In this document: positions 15,259 to 24,152 of the stretch, in pieces
How the letters are laid out: each line of letters opens with the position of its first letter
Position numbering within the stretch: position 1 is the first letter of the stretch
Assembly: GCF_006861825.1 (NCBI RefSeq)
Contig: NZ_VDGI01000026.1
Coordinates: 1 to 40,054, forward strand
Direction of reading: 5' to 3'
Length of the DNA stretch: 40,054 nucleotides
From: Psychrobacillus vulpis
Lineage (GTDB): Bacteria > Bacillota > Bacilli > Bacillales_A > Planococcaceae
Made by a program: the position numbers and the translations under genes
The notes under the pieces: model-generated
Database searches by the model: none
What the model was told of the DNA's origin: nothing
What the model saw: only the letters and a program-made list of their open reading frames with translations

Positions 15259-16282
15259 AGCAAAAACATTAGACCCTAGAAACCCTAATAAATCGACGGG
15301 TATTTTTAACGGAAAATCAAGTGGTATATTAAATTGGAATGATATTGCTTATCCGCACTGGTATAAAATCTATAAACGATTGTTAGGAAACTACTGGCAA
15401 GCAGATGAAATAAATATGTCTAGTGATGTAAAACAATTCCCTAATTTAACTAAACCAGAGCAAGATACCTATTTAAAAGTTATAGGATTACTTGCAACAC
15501 TTGATGCACCACAAACAAGAACAGCATTATTACTATCATTATATGCAACGGATCCTTCTGTCCAATCCATTATGGCTGTAATTGCACAACAAGAAGCAGT
15601 TCATAATGAAAGCTATTCATATGTTTTATCATCCGTTGTTTCACTAGACGAGCAAAATAAATCATTTGATCTTGGAAGAACAGATGCGATATTACTAAAA
15701 AGAAATGAAAACATTATTAAGTATTACAATGAATTTGTGGAAAATCCTACAACTGAAAATATACTAAAAACATTAACTTATACTACATTACTAGAAGGAT
15801 TATTTTTCTATTCTGGATTTGCATTTTTCTATAATTTAGCACGCTATAATAAGATGGTCGGTACATCCACAATGATCAGCTATATCAACCGTGACGAACT
15901 GGAGCACGGACGCTTTATCTCCGAATTGTTTAGAGCCACTTTATCTGAAAATCCAGAGCATAATAATGATGAACTAATTGGTTGGGTATATGATCAATTT
16001 AAAGAATCTGTTGATTTAGAAATTGAGTGGTCTAACTATGTGTTGAAGGATATTGAAGGTATCGATTTAGATGATATGCAAGGCTACATTAAATATCGTG
16101 CAAATAAAATGTTGCGTCTCATTGGGCTTAATGAAATATACCCTGAATATGTAGAGAATCCGATGAAATGGATTCGCGCATACGCAGACAATATAGATGG
16201 GACCAAAACAGATTTCTTTGAACAAAAGTCACGTCAATACGTAAAAGTAAATGCAATAGATAACGGGTTTGATGATTTGTAA
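15251..16282 (+). CDS. nrdF: Class Ib ribonucleotide reductase, beta (radical) subunit
   Basis: A 343-residue ferritin-like subunit holding the dimetal site and the tyrosyl radical. Ligands are D85, E115, H118, E182, E216 and H219, with the radical tyrosine at Y122 (EAVHNESY and RDELEH motifs). Presence of NrdI points to a dimanganese cofactor in vivo, as known for class Ib enzymes. Length is typical for NrdF. A bidirectional terminator follows. Confidence 0.95.
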   Translation: MDKAKTLDPRNPNKSTGIFNGKSSGILNWNDIAYPHWYKIYKRLLGNYWQADEINMSSDVKQFPNLTKPEQDTYLKVIGLLATLDAPQTRTALLLSLYATDPSVQSIMAVIAQQEAVHNESYSYVLSSVVSLDEQNKSFDLGRTDAILLKRNENIIKYYNEFVENPTTENILKTLTYTTLLEGLFFYSGFAFFYNLARYNKMVGTSTMISYINRDELEHGRFISELFRATLSENPEHNNDELIGWVYDQFKESVDLEIEWSNYVLKDIEGIDLDDMQGYIKYRANKMLRLIGLNEIYPEYVENPMKWIRAYADNIDGTKTDFFEQKSRQYVKVNAIDNGFDDL

Positions 16283-16302
16283 TTTGTTATCACTTTCGCT
16301 GT

Positions 16303-16347
16303 AAAATAATCGTCCATCAGTCATTATTACTGATGGACGATTATTTT
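16303..16347. terminator. Bidirectional terminator between nrdF and the Yrk-like kinase
   Basis: Nineteen bases (16303-16321) pair perfectly with 16329-16347 around a seven-base loop, with A-rich and T-rich ends on both strands. It serves two converging operons. Confidence 0.92.
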
Positions 16348-16350
16348 TAT

Positions 16351-18018
16351 CTATATAGAAGGAAGAATAATGGTGATGATTGTTCCTTGATTATTTGACT
16401 CCACTCGAATTTCTCCATCATGTGCTTCCACAAGTTGTTTCGTTATAGCGAGTCCTAAGCCTGTTCCGGAAACGTCAGATGTTGTATTTGTACCTCGATA
16501 ATAACGGTCAAATAGGTTTTCTAGTTCTTCGGCAGGAATCCCATTCCCCTCATCTTTTACCTGTAAGTATACCTGTTCTTTTTTTTGCCCAATTTCTATA
16601 AATACGTTCGTTCCTTCTGGAGTATGCTTAATCGCATTTCCAACTAAATTATCGAGCACTCTTGCAAATAACTTTGGATCAATAAATACATGTACATTGG
16701 AATGATGAGAAGGCACATGTAAGTTTGGCCAAATGGAGTTACATACATAGTTATATATATAGTCATACAAATTGATGTCTAATCGTTCTATAGCTATGGC
16801 ATTGTTTTTAAGCTGATACGTATAGGTCAAATCATCAATGAGTGCATCCATATAACTGGCTTTTTCTTTCATCGTTTCTGCAAAAGTCTTCACCTCATCA
16901 TCTGACCATTCATAATCTTTGGAAGATAACATCGTTGAATAGCCATAAATGGAACTAAGTGGCGTTTTTAAATCATGTGAAAGGCCAGTAATCCAGTCCT
17001 CACGAAGTTTTTCCGTTTGCAAAATTTTCCGTTCGTTTTCTTTTAACGTATGTGTTAACTGAGATAGTGACTGATCTATATCTTCATATACACGGTATTT
17101 ACGTTTAAATCTGCCAGTTTTTTTAGTACGAAGTTTTCGATCATCTAATGAAGCATAGTCTTGTTTTCCCAACTTTTCGATTCGTCTCAAAAAGTATAAA
17201 ACAGGACGCCCAAATCGATTTCCAATCCAAAAGGAGAAGAGAATTATAAATAATAAAAGTAGGATGTGAAAAATCAAAATCGCCAAGGCGAATTTTTTGA
17301 GACCGTTTTTAAATGCAGGTTCAAATGGATGATAGAGCGAATTACTCATTCGTACAACAGCAGTAGTTCCATCTTCCAATAATTCTGAAGCAACAATTTC
17401 TTTTCTTTCCGTATAATCATGAGAGCCGGCGAGGATTTCAACGCCATTCAGCGCTTTTTGAGATGCCCCGAAGACAACTTGTTGACGTTTTCCGACTGCA
17501 TCGTATATTTCAAAGCTAGCTTCGGCATCAGATAGTTGTTTTTTTATGTCTATAGATAACTCATCAGGGTATTGCTGAACTGCTGTTGATAATAATTGCT
17601 TTGCAGGATGGTTTTCAATAAATACTAAATACAAGCTATTTTCTTGAATCCAAACAAAAGCCTCGTTAGATTTTGACATTGCTACAAAATCTGAAATAAG
17701 GTAACTCGTACAGCACTTATACCCTTTTTTTGAACTTGCAAGCACAGTGCCTTTCTTATCAATTAATTGAACAACCCCATTATTTGCATTTGCAGAGTCG
17801 ATTAGTTTTTGGGATAAATGATAAGTACCATCTATATCCTTTTTAATGTCTTCCTCTAGCTCAAAAGCATCTAAATCGCGAATGTTTGTATAACTACTAG
17901 TACTTATAATATCGTAAATTACAAATGCTGTTAGCCCGGAAGATGCAATAAGTAAAAAGCCATAAAACACAACGAAGTATGCTAAAAACCGTATAGTCAT
18001 TTTGCCTGATAAGCTCAT
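16351..18018 (-). CDS. Sensor histidine kinase, YrkQ-like
   Basis: A 555-residue kinase. Membrane segments at about 8-36 and 238-262 flank a roughly 200-residue extracellular sensor that contains a vicinal cysteine pair (KGYKCCTSY, near residue 102). A linker precedes H348 in GLSHDLKTPLSS, then the ATPase domain with DNLVGNAIKH and TGLGLAITKQLVEAHDG. The regulator gene ends one base before its start. With the divergent DUF418 gene this matches the B. subtilis yrkQ-yrkP-yrkO set; the name is therefore suggested, not proven. Confidence 0.85.
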   Translation of the reverse strand: MSLSGKMTIRFLAYFVVFYGFLLIASSGLTAFVIYDIISTSSYTNIRDLDAFELEEDIKKDIDGTYHLSQKLIDSANANNGVVQLIDKKGTVLASSKKGYKCCTSYLISDFVAMSKSNEAFVWIQENSLYLVFIENHPAKQLLSTAVQQYPDELSIDIKKQLSDAEASFEIYDAVGKRQQVVFGASQKALNGVEILAGSHDYTERKEIVASELLEDGTTAVVRMSNSLYHPFEPAFKNGLKKFALAILIFHILLLLFIILFSFWIGNRFGRPVLYFLRRIEKLGKQDYASLDDRKLRTKKTGRFKRKYRVYEDIDQSLSQLTHTLKENERKILQTEKLREDWITGLSHDLKTPLSSIYGYSTMLSSKDYEWSDDEVKTFAETMKEKASYMDALIDDLTYTYQLKNNAIAIERLDINLYDYIYNYVCNSIWPNLHVPSHHSNVHVFIDPKLFARVLDNLVGNAIKHTPEGTNVFIEIGQKKEQVYLQVKDEGNGIPAEELENLFDRYYRGTNTTSDVSGTGLGLAITKQLVEAHDGEIRVESNNQGTIITIILPSI

Positions 18019-18019
18019 G

Positions 18020-18718
18020 TCAGTGTTCCTCGCTAATTATCTTATAGCCAATTCCACGAATTGTCAGGAGAAGCTGTGGACTTCCTGGGTTCACTTCAAT
18101 TTTCTCTCGTAACTTTCGAATATGCACCATAATGGTATTATCATCGATAAAATGTTCCTCGCCCCATACTTGCCCATAAATTTGTTCTTTTGATAATACT
18201 TGTCCAGGATGTTCACAAAAGAAATGGAGTAAGTGAAATAGTTTTCCGGCTAATACAGTAGTTTTTCCTGCAACGGTAAGCTCTGCTGCTTGAATATCTA
18301 ATTGAAAGCGTCCGAAATCATATAATGGTTTTGACTTTGTAATGGAGGGTAAGTATCTTTTCATTTGTACTTTCACGCGAGCAGCAAGCTCCATTGGGTT
18401 AAAAGGTTTTGTAATATAATCATCTGCTCCGTACATAAAGCCTCTAATTTTATCTGCATCATTTGCTTTTGCTGTTAAGAAGAAGATCGGTGCATCTGAT
18501 TGTTTTCTAATATGTTCTGCTAAATCGAGACCTGTTCCATCAGGTAACATAATATCTAATATATATAAATCATACGTATTTTGTGTAATATGTGCAGTGG
18601 CGTCTTTAAAACTTGTACAAACATTGATATTGTTAAATCCTTCTTTTCTTAATATGATGTCTACCATGTCTCCTATTGCTTGTTCATCATCCACAACTAA
18701 TATTTTCGCATTAAACAA
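18020..18718 (-). CDS. OmpR-family response regulator, YrkP-like
   Basis: A 232-residue regulator with acidic residues VVDDE, phospho-acceptor D55 (YILDIMLP), conserved lysine in ITKPFNPMELAARV, and a C-terminal winged helix ending RGIGYKI. The TTG at 18718 is chosen because GGAG lies nine bases upstream; the frame is open a further five codons to a TTG at 18733, but that would bury the ribosome site. It is cotranscribed with the kinase and probably regulates the divergent membrane gene at 18833. Confidence 0.88.
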   Translation of the reverse strand: MFNAKILVVDDEQAIGDMVDIILRKEGFNNINVCTSFKDATAHITQNTYDLYILDIMLPDGTGLDLAEHIRKQSDAPIFFLTAKANDADKIRGFMYGADDYITKPFNPMELAARVKVQMKRYLPSITKSKPLYDFGRFQLDIQAAELTVAGKTTVLAGKLFHLLHFFCEHPGQVLSKEQIYGQVWGEEHFIDDNTIMVHIRKLREKIEVNPGSPQLLLTIRGIGYKIISEEH

Positions 18719-18735
18719 TGATTTCAACTCCAAAA

Positions 18736-18752
18736 TTTAAGATTTCTTTAAG
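18736..18752. promoter_or_regulatory. Direct repeat TTTAAG-N5-TTTAAG, likely response-regulator site
   Basis: TTTAAG at 18736-18741 and 18747-18752 are 11 bases apart, the spacing of OmpR-family dimer sites. They lie about 10 bases upstream of a possible yrkO-like promoter: a weak ATTTTG at 18762, 17 bases, then TATACT at 18785-18790. This is a good place for activation by the adjacent regulator. Confidence 0.5.
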
Positions 18753-18832
18753 GTACGTTTCATTTTGAGATAAGCTTTCTATCTTATACTAACAAATGAG
18801 CGATAGAAAATTCTAGGAGGATTACTAATAAA

Positions 18833-20038
18833 ATGGAGAGAGTAAGATTAATAGACAGCTTAAGGGGGCTTAGCCTGTTTGGTATATTACTGGCGAACTT
18901 GCTTATATTTCAATATGGAATCTGGGGAAAAGATGAAATATCTTACTTTTCCTTATCAAGCATGGATGCCGGTGCCTACAAATTTATTAAAATAGTAGTA
19001 GAAGGTAGCTTCATGCCAATCTTTACGTTCTTATTTGGATACTCACTTATTAAATTGGTGGAGTCATTAAAAAGTAAAAACGTCAAAGTAAAAAGACACT
19101 TAGTGAGACGTTTTATAATTCTAATGGTTTTTGGAATTTTGCATAGTACATTTTTATGGGAAGGGGATATTTTGACTTTTTACGGTTTAATGGGCTTCTT
19201 TCTCTTAATGTTTATAAACAGAAAAAAGAAAACACTTATTATATGGGGAATTATTTTATTTGTTTTGACTAACGCCATGGGATACGGCATATATGAAGAA
19301 ACGAAGGAAGAAAAAGAAAAACTATCATCCTATATAGTCAAAACAAATGATATTTATAAAAACGATACATATTCAGAAATTAAGTATCATCGAAATAATG
19401 AAGATCCATTGTTGTTGGAAAATGAATTTTTTATTTTGTTCGTCTTAATATTAGCTCCCTTTTTGACAGCCCCACTTTTCTTGTTTGGTATGGCAGCTGC
19501 GAAAGGGAACATGTTTACTAAACCGCATTTGGAACAAAAATGGTATAAGGTTGGAGCATTACTATTACCAATAGGTATTGGACTAAAAAGTGTTAGTATA
19601 TTGTTACAAGAGAATGCTTGGTCATCCATATTATTAAATGTTGGTGCGCAGTTGCTTTCAATCGGATATATAGCAGCATTTTCGATTCTTTTTGTATCAT
19701 TATCGAAATCAGTAGTATTTCGTGGATTTGAAAGCGTAGGTAAGCTTTCACTAACGAATTATATAATGCAAACTGTTCTATGTACTTCTATTTTTTATGG
19801 TTACGGATTAGGTTTATTCGGAGATTTTGGAATGGTAAATAGTATTATTCTTGGGTTAGTAATTTTTGCTCTACAGTGTGTGTGTAGCACTCTGTATTTG
19901 AAAAAATTCAACCGTGGTCCACTTGAGTATATTTTACGAATGGGAACTAACTTTTCTTGGAATGGATCTGTGAAAAAGAAAAGACCTTTCTTAAAAAAAT
20001 CTAAAAAAGTAGAAATAGAAAACACCCCAGTTTTATAA
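18833..20038 (+). CDS. DUF418-family membrane protein, YrkO-like
   Basis: A 401-residue polytopic membrane protein. It starts with the family's RLIDSLRGLSLFGILLANL, has about nine or ten hydrophobic segments, and the conserved C-terminal DUF418 part (GFESVGKLSLTNYIMQT and FNRGPLEYILR). A polar, charged loop (about 160-198) interrupts the membrane regions. The biochemical role of the family is unknown. AGGAGG precedes the start. It is divergent from the Yrk-like regulator and kinase and likely their target. A basic KKKRPFLKKSKK tail ends the protein. Confidence 0.82.
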   Translation: MERVRLIDSLRGLSLFGILLANLLIFQYGIWGKDEISYFSLSSMDAGAYKFIKIVVEGSFMPIFTFLFGYSLIKLVESLKSKNVKVKRHLVRRFIILMVFGILHSTFLWEGDILTFYGLMGFFLLMFINRKKKTLIIWGIILFVLTNAMGYGIYEETKEEKEKLSSYIVKTNDIYKNDTYSEIKYHRNNEDPLLLENEFFILFVLILAPFLTAPLFLFGMAAAKGNMFTKPHLEQKWYKVGALLLPIGIGLKSVSILLQENAWSSILLNVGAQLLSIGYIAAFSILFVSLSKSVVFRGFESVGKLSLTNYIMQTVLCTSIFYGYGLGLFGDFGMVNSIILGLVIFALQCVCSTLYLKKFNRGPLEYILRMGTNFSWNGSVKKKRPFLKKSKKVEIENTPVL

Positions 20039-20060
20039 AGGGCATTGTGTCCAAAATAAA

Positions 20061-20105
20061 AAGTCTGCTATTCATTCAAATTCGAACGAATAGCAGACTT
20101 TTTTC
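20061..20105 (+). terminator. Terminator after the DUF418 gene
   Basis: AAGTCTGCTATTC (20061-20073) pairs perfectly with GAATAGCAGACTT (20088-20100), extended by A/T pairs, followed by a T run. Confidence 0.9.
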
Positions 20106-20169
20106 TCTTCATTATGTAGGTTTTCCTTCAAGGTAAATAATTTTGATTTTTTTTCTTCACGAACTCTTT

Positions 20170-20199
20170 ACATTTTGTTAACGCCTGCAAAACATTTTG
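20170..20199 (+). promoter_or_regulatory. Direct repeat ACATTTTG, candidate RpiR operator
   Basis: ACATTTTG occurs at 20170-20177 and 20192-20199, 22 bases apart (two helical turns), in the 212-base gap before the HAD-RpiR-transporter operon. It may be bound by the RpiR protein encoded at 20976. No strong promoter hexamers are visible, so promoter placement stays open. Confidence 0.3.
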
Positions 20200-20250
20200 A
20201 ATCTACAATAAGTTTGTAAACAGATAGGGGTTTTATAAAAAAGAAAGAAG

Positions 20251-20976
20251 GTGGTTACTATAGTAGTTCGATTTATTTGGTTTGATTTAGGATACACCTT
20301 GGCGTATATCAACCGGGAAGAAATGTATTATGAGAGGCTTCAGACTATTGGAATTTCAAAGTCAATAGAGGAATTAATGCTGGCGTTTCATTTGGCAGAC
20401 AAATACTACATGCGTGAGCATCCAGGAGCACTTGGAAAAAAAACTGAACAAGTTATGAATGATTATTATAAAAGACTTAACGAATATTTACATATTCAGT
20501 GTGATGATCTCACTAAAGAGAGATACATACTTGGAAGTGAAATAAAACCTGAATGGAGACCATTCGAAGAGACTATTTCAACGTTAGAGAAACTAAAAAC
20601 ATCAGGTATTGGCGTAGGGTTAATTTCTAACTGGGATGAAACCGCCATAGATGTGCTTGAAAAGACGAAAATTCTTCCTCTATTAGATAAAGTAATCATT
20701 TCATCTGAAATCGGGATTGAAAAGCCAGATGAACGAATTTTTTTACATGCGCTTGAGCAAATTGATATTCCAGTATGTGAATGTTTATATGTTGGAGATA
20801 ATTATTATGATGATGTACTTGGTAGTCGGAAGGTAGGAATGGATAGCATTCTTATCAACCCATTCGACAATATTGGTATTGAAGAGATTCCTGATATATT
20901 GAAAATCTCCAATATTAAAGAACTTTTTCCTGCACTTGATTTATTCACGAGAGAACGAGTCAAAGAGGAGGTATAA
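20251..20976 (+). CDS. HAD-superfamily hydrolase
   Basis: A 241-residue haloacid-dehalogenase-type phosphatase. Motif I is WFDLGYTL (about 10-17): the nucleophile Asp is present but the usual second Asp is Gly, as in DLG-type members such as YihX. Motif II is LISNWDE, motif III the lysine in GIEKPDERIF, and motif IV GDNYYDDVLGSRKVGM. A helical cap lies between motifs I and II. Start is uncertain: GTG at 20251 overlaps the AAGGTGG that would itself serve as ribosome site, and no ATG is close. It is the first gene of the operon; its stop overlaps the RpiR start by one base. Confidence 0.85.
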   Translation: MVTIVVRFIWFDLGYTLAYINREEMYYERLQTIGISKSIEELMLAFHLADKYYMREHPGALGKKTEQVMNDYYKRLNEYLHIQCDDLTKERYILGSEIKPEWRPFEETISTLEKLKTSGIGVGLISNWDETAIDVLEKTKILPLLDKVIISSEIGIEKPDERIFLHALEQIDIPVCECLYVGDNYYDDVLGSRKVGMDSILINPFDNIGIEEIPDILKISNIKELFPALDLFTRERVKEEV

Positions 20977-21812
20977 TGGTGAATTTTACAGAAAAAATTA
21001 CTCAGACCTTTCATACATTAAGTGATGCTCAAAAGAAAGTTGCGCATTATATGCTTGAAAATACGCAAGAAATTGTTGTCCATACTGCCCAAAAAGTTGC
21101 AGAAGCTTCGAATGTAAGCGAGGCAACAGTCCATCGTTTGTCCAAAGCTCTAGGGTACGAAAGCTTTTTTGAAATGAAACAGGACATTCATCAATTTGTT
21201 AAAAATGATCACAGAGCGGTAAATAATTTCATTACAAAAACCGCTATGAAACAAGAGTCGTGGTTGGAAGAACATTTTTTGCAGGAAGCAGACAACATTA
21301 TCCAGACTAGTCAAGGAATACAGAAGGATAGGATCCACCTTGCGGCACGCTATTTTTTAGATGCTGACCATATTTGGGTGGCTGGGTGGAGAATGGGTAT
21401 TTCGGTTACATCCTATATGCAATTTGTGTTGAAATATATGCTTGGCAAAAGCCAGATGATTCCACAAGGGGAAGCCGCAGAATATGTTACCTATCTTAAA
21501 AAGGGTGATGTATTATTTGTAACTTCATTACCTAGGTACTGTCAAAAGACGTTAACTATTGCAAAAATAGCAAAGGAAAAAGAAGTTCAAATAATTGCTA
21601 TCACTGATAGTCAAATTGCACCAATTTGTGAGTATGCTGATATTGTATTTTTAGTCAAAAGTAAATCTAAAAGTTTTTTGGACTCTTATACCTCTGCAGT
21701 TTCGGTTTGCAATGCAATAGTAAACGAGATTGCTTATATTGGCAAAGATGATGTGATGGATAATATTAAAGAAATGGAAACAAAATTTGAAATTTTTCAC
21801 GATAGACATTGA
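20976..21812 (+). CDS. RpiR/MurR-family transcription regulator
   Basis: A 278-residue regulator: an N-terminal helix-turn-helix domain (about 1-77, with VAEASNVSEATVHRLSKALGYESF) and a C-terminal SIS domain (about 110-250, with DHIWVAGWRMG and GDVLFVTSLPRY). SIS domains of this family bind phosphosugars or similar metabolites, so an intermediate of the encoded pathway probably controls the operon. GAGGAGGT precedes the ATG, which shares a base with the HAD stop. Confidence 0.9.
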   Translation: MVNFTEKITQTFHTLSDAQKKVAHYMLENTQEIVVHTAQKVAEASNVSEATVHRLSKALGYESFFEMKQDIHQFVKNDHRAVNNFITKTAMKQESWLEEHFLQEADNIIQTSQGIQKDRIHLAARYFLDADHIWVAGWRMGISVTSYMQFVLKYMLGKSQMIPQGEAAEYVTYLKKGDVLFVTSLPRYCQKTLTIAKIAKEKEVQIIAITDSQIAPICEYADIVFLVKSKSKSFLDSYTSAVSVCNAIVNEIAYIGKDDVMDNIKEMETKFEIFHDRH

Positions 21813-21828
21813 AGCGAAGGTGATTTAA

Positions 21829-22563
21829 TTGAAAGTAACAACAGTTGGGTATTGGGGAGCTTACCCTAGTCCGAACGGAGCAACCTCTTGTTATTTGGTA
21901 CAAGAAAAATCCATAAATATACTTTTAGATTGTGGAAGTGGTGCATTAGCTAAGCTTCAAAATTATATTGAACTTGAAGAATTAGATGCGGTTTTCATTA
22001 GTCATACACACACGGATCACATGGCAGATATATATAGTTTAGAGTATGCCATGCTTATTCAAACTCAATTAGGCAATCGAAAGCGTCCGTTAGATATTTA
22101 TGTTTACGAAGATAATTTTTCAGTATTACCTTTTGAATTTCCAGATATAGTTCATGTTCATCCTATTAAATTAAAAGAAAGTATTACTGTAGGTCCCTTA
22201 AAAGTGTCGTTTACTGAAAATCTACATGAAATTCCATGTGTTGCTATGAAAGTAGTTAATACAGAAGGAAAAACACTTGTTTATTCTGCAGATACAGGGA
22301 TGACAGAAACTATTAAGAATTTTGGGAAATCTGCAGATATTTTTATCGTCGAGTGTAGTTTTTTTGAAAAGCAAAAAGGTTTCGTAAAGGGGCATCTTTC
22401 TACAATTGAAGTAGCAGAGATAGTCAATTTTACTAAACCAAAGATAACGGTATTAACTCATTTTCCACATTTTGGTGAAACTCAACAGTTGATAGAAGAA
22501 GTACGTAAGTATACAACCGAGGAAATATGCTTAGCGTCAGATGGTTTTACCATTAACTTATAA
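21829..22563 (+). CDS. Metallo-beta-lactamase-fold hydrolase, YhfI-like
   Basis: A 244-residue cytoplasmic hydrolase with the zinc motif HTHTDH (H59, H61, D63, H64), a further DTGM motif (about 150) and a late LTHFPHFG histidine cluster. It resembles RNase Z/YhfI-like phosphodiesterases in layout, but lacks features that would fix a substrate. TTG start with GAAGGTG at 21815-21821. It lies 16 bases after the regulator and 17 before the binding protein, so it belongs to the operon. Confidence 0.82.
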   Translation: MKVTTVGYWGAYPSPNGATSCYLVQEKSINILLDCGSGALAKLQNYIELEELDAVFISHTHTDHMADIYSLEYAMLIQTQLGNRKRPLDIYVYEDNFSVLPFEFPDIVHVHPIKLKESITVGPLKVSFTENLHEIPCVAMKVVNTEGKTLVYSADTGMTETIKNFGKSADIFIVECSFFEKQKGFVKGHLSTIEVAEIVNFTKPKITVLTHFPHFGETQQLIEEVRKYTTEEICLASDGFTINL

Positions 22564-22580
22564 ATTGGAGGAATTTAAAA

Positions 22581-24131
22581 ATGAAAGCTTCATGGAAAAA
22601 AGGACTATCGGTATTCGCTTTAACATCATTAATACTTGCAGGTTGTGGATCGAACGATTCAGCATCAAAGAAAGAATCAGCTGCTACAGGTACAGAAACG
22701 AAAGAAAAAGCAAGTGGTGGAGTAGTTCGTATTGCGATGGCAACGGAAGTGGACAATTTAGATCCTTACCTATCTGCTTCTACTGACTCTTCTTCTATGA
22801 TGGACAATGTGTTTGATGGATTACTGGATACCAACGAAAAAGGAGAACTAATTTCCAATCTCGCTGAAGACTATACAGTCTCTGAAGACGGTCTAACTTA
22901 TACGTTTAAGTTAAAAGAAGGGGTAAAGTTTCATGATGATTCAGATTTTACTGCAGAAGATGTCGTCTATTCGTATTCTAAATTAGCAGGTCTTACGACT
23001 GGAGAGCCGATGAGTTCTAAATTTGCGGGCGTTGGATCAGTAGAAGCAAAAGGTGACTTTGAAGTAGTTGTCACTTTAAAAGAAAGGGATTCCTCTTTTT
23101 TAGCAAGAAACATAGTAGCTATTGTACCAAGTGATTATGAAGAACAAAGTAAGACCCCAATTGGAGCAGGACCCTTCAAATTCAAGGAGTATAAAGCAGG
23201 GCAACAATTAGTTTTAGAAAAAAATGAAGCATATTACTTGGAAGGAAAAACACCAAAAGTAGATGAGGTACAATTTAAAATCATGCCTGATGCAGAGTCT
23301 TCTATTTTAGCGATGCAAGCTGGTGAAATTGATGTGCTTCCGGGCATTTCGGAACAAGGTCTACAACAACTAGGTGATTCGGTAGAAGTGGTGTCTGGCC
23401 CACAAAACATGGTTCAGCTAATGGCATTAAATAACTCATTTGAACCGTTAAATGATCTCCGAGTAAGACAAGCTATCAACTATGCAATCGATAAAGATAC
23501 AATAATCAAAACTGTTGCAGAAGGAAAGGCGACTAAACTTGGTTCAAACTTCAGCCCAGCAATGGACTATTATTTTGAAGATGGCTTACAAGATTACTAT
23601 AAAACAGATATTGAAAAAGCAAAACAACTACTTGCAGAAGCAGGATTTGAAAAAGGATTTGATCTTCAACTAACAGTACCGTCCGACTATCAGTTCCATG
23701 TAGATACAGCTCAAATGCTAGCGAATCAATTGAAAGAAATTAATATCAATGTTGAAATCGAGCCAATTGAATTTAGTACATGGTTAGAGAGAGTCTATAC
23801 AAATGCAGAGTATGAGTCAACAGTTATTAGTTTCACTGGTAAATTAGATCCTTATGAAGTGGTAGGGCGTTTTGTAAGTGATTATCCTAAAAACTTTATT
23901 AAATTTAACTATACTGAACTTGATAATGTTATTGACAAAGCTTTAAAAGAAACTGATGAAAAAGTAAAAGCAAATCTCTATAAAGAAGCTCAACGTATTC
24001 TTACGGAGCAAGCAGCTAGTGTTTTCATTATGGACCCTGACCGTTCAATAGCAATGGCAAATGGTTTGACTGGTTTTAAAATGTATCCAGTACAAAAGTA
24101 TAATTTAGAGGATCTTGAATTTACTGAGTGA
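22581..24131 (+). CDS. ABC transporter substrate-binding lipoprotein (SBP_bac_5)
   Basis: A 516-residue extracellular binding protein. The lipoprotein signal ends LILAGC with C22 as lipidation site, followed by a Ser/Lys/Glu-rich linker to about residue 48. The rest is a peptide/nickel-type family 5 protein (EVDNLDPYLSASTDSSSMMDN, then ANQLKEININVEIEP). Ligand class is peptides, opines or similar; context with phosphatases suggests something unusual. GGAGG precedes the start. Confidence 0.92.
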   Translation: MKASWKKGLSVFALTSLILAGCGSNDSASKKESAATGTETKEKASGGVVRIAMATEVDNLDPYLSASTDSSSMMDNVFDGLLDTNEKGELISNLAEDYTVSEDGLTYTFKLKEGVKFHDDSDFTAEDVVYSYSKLAGLTTGEPMSSKFAGVGSVEAKGDFEVVVTLKERDSSFLARNIVAIVPSDYEEQSKTPIGAGPFKFKEYKAGQQLVLEKNEAYYLEGKTPKVDEVQFKIMPDAESSILAMQAGEIDVLPGISEQGLQQLGDSVEVVSGPQNMVQLMALNNSFEPLNDLRVRQAINYAIDKDTIIKTVAEGKATKLGSNFSPAMDYYFEDGLQDYYKTDIEKAKQLLAEAGFEKGFDLQLTVPSDYQFHVDTAQMLANQLKEININVEIEPIEFSTWLERVYTNAEYESTVISFTGKLDPYEVVGRFVSDYPKNFIKFNYTELDNVIDKALKETDEKVKANLYKEAQRILTEQAASVFIMDPDRSIAMANGLTGFKMYPVQKYNLEDLEFTE

Positions 24132-24152
24132 TTACGATAGGGGATTTCGGCA

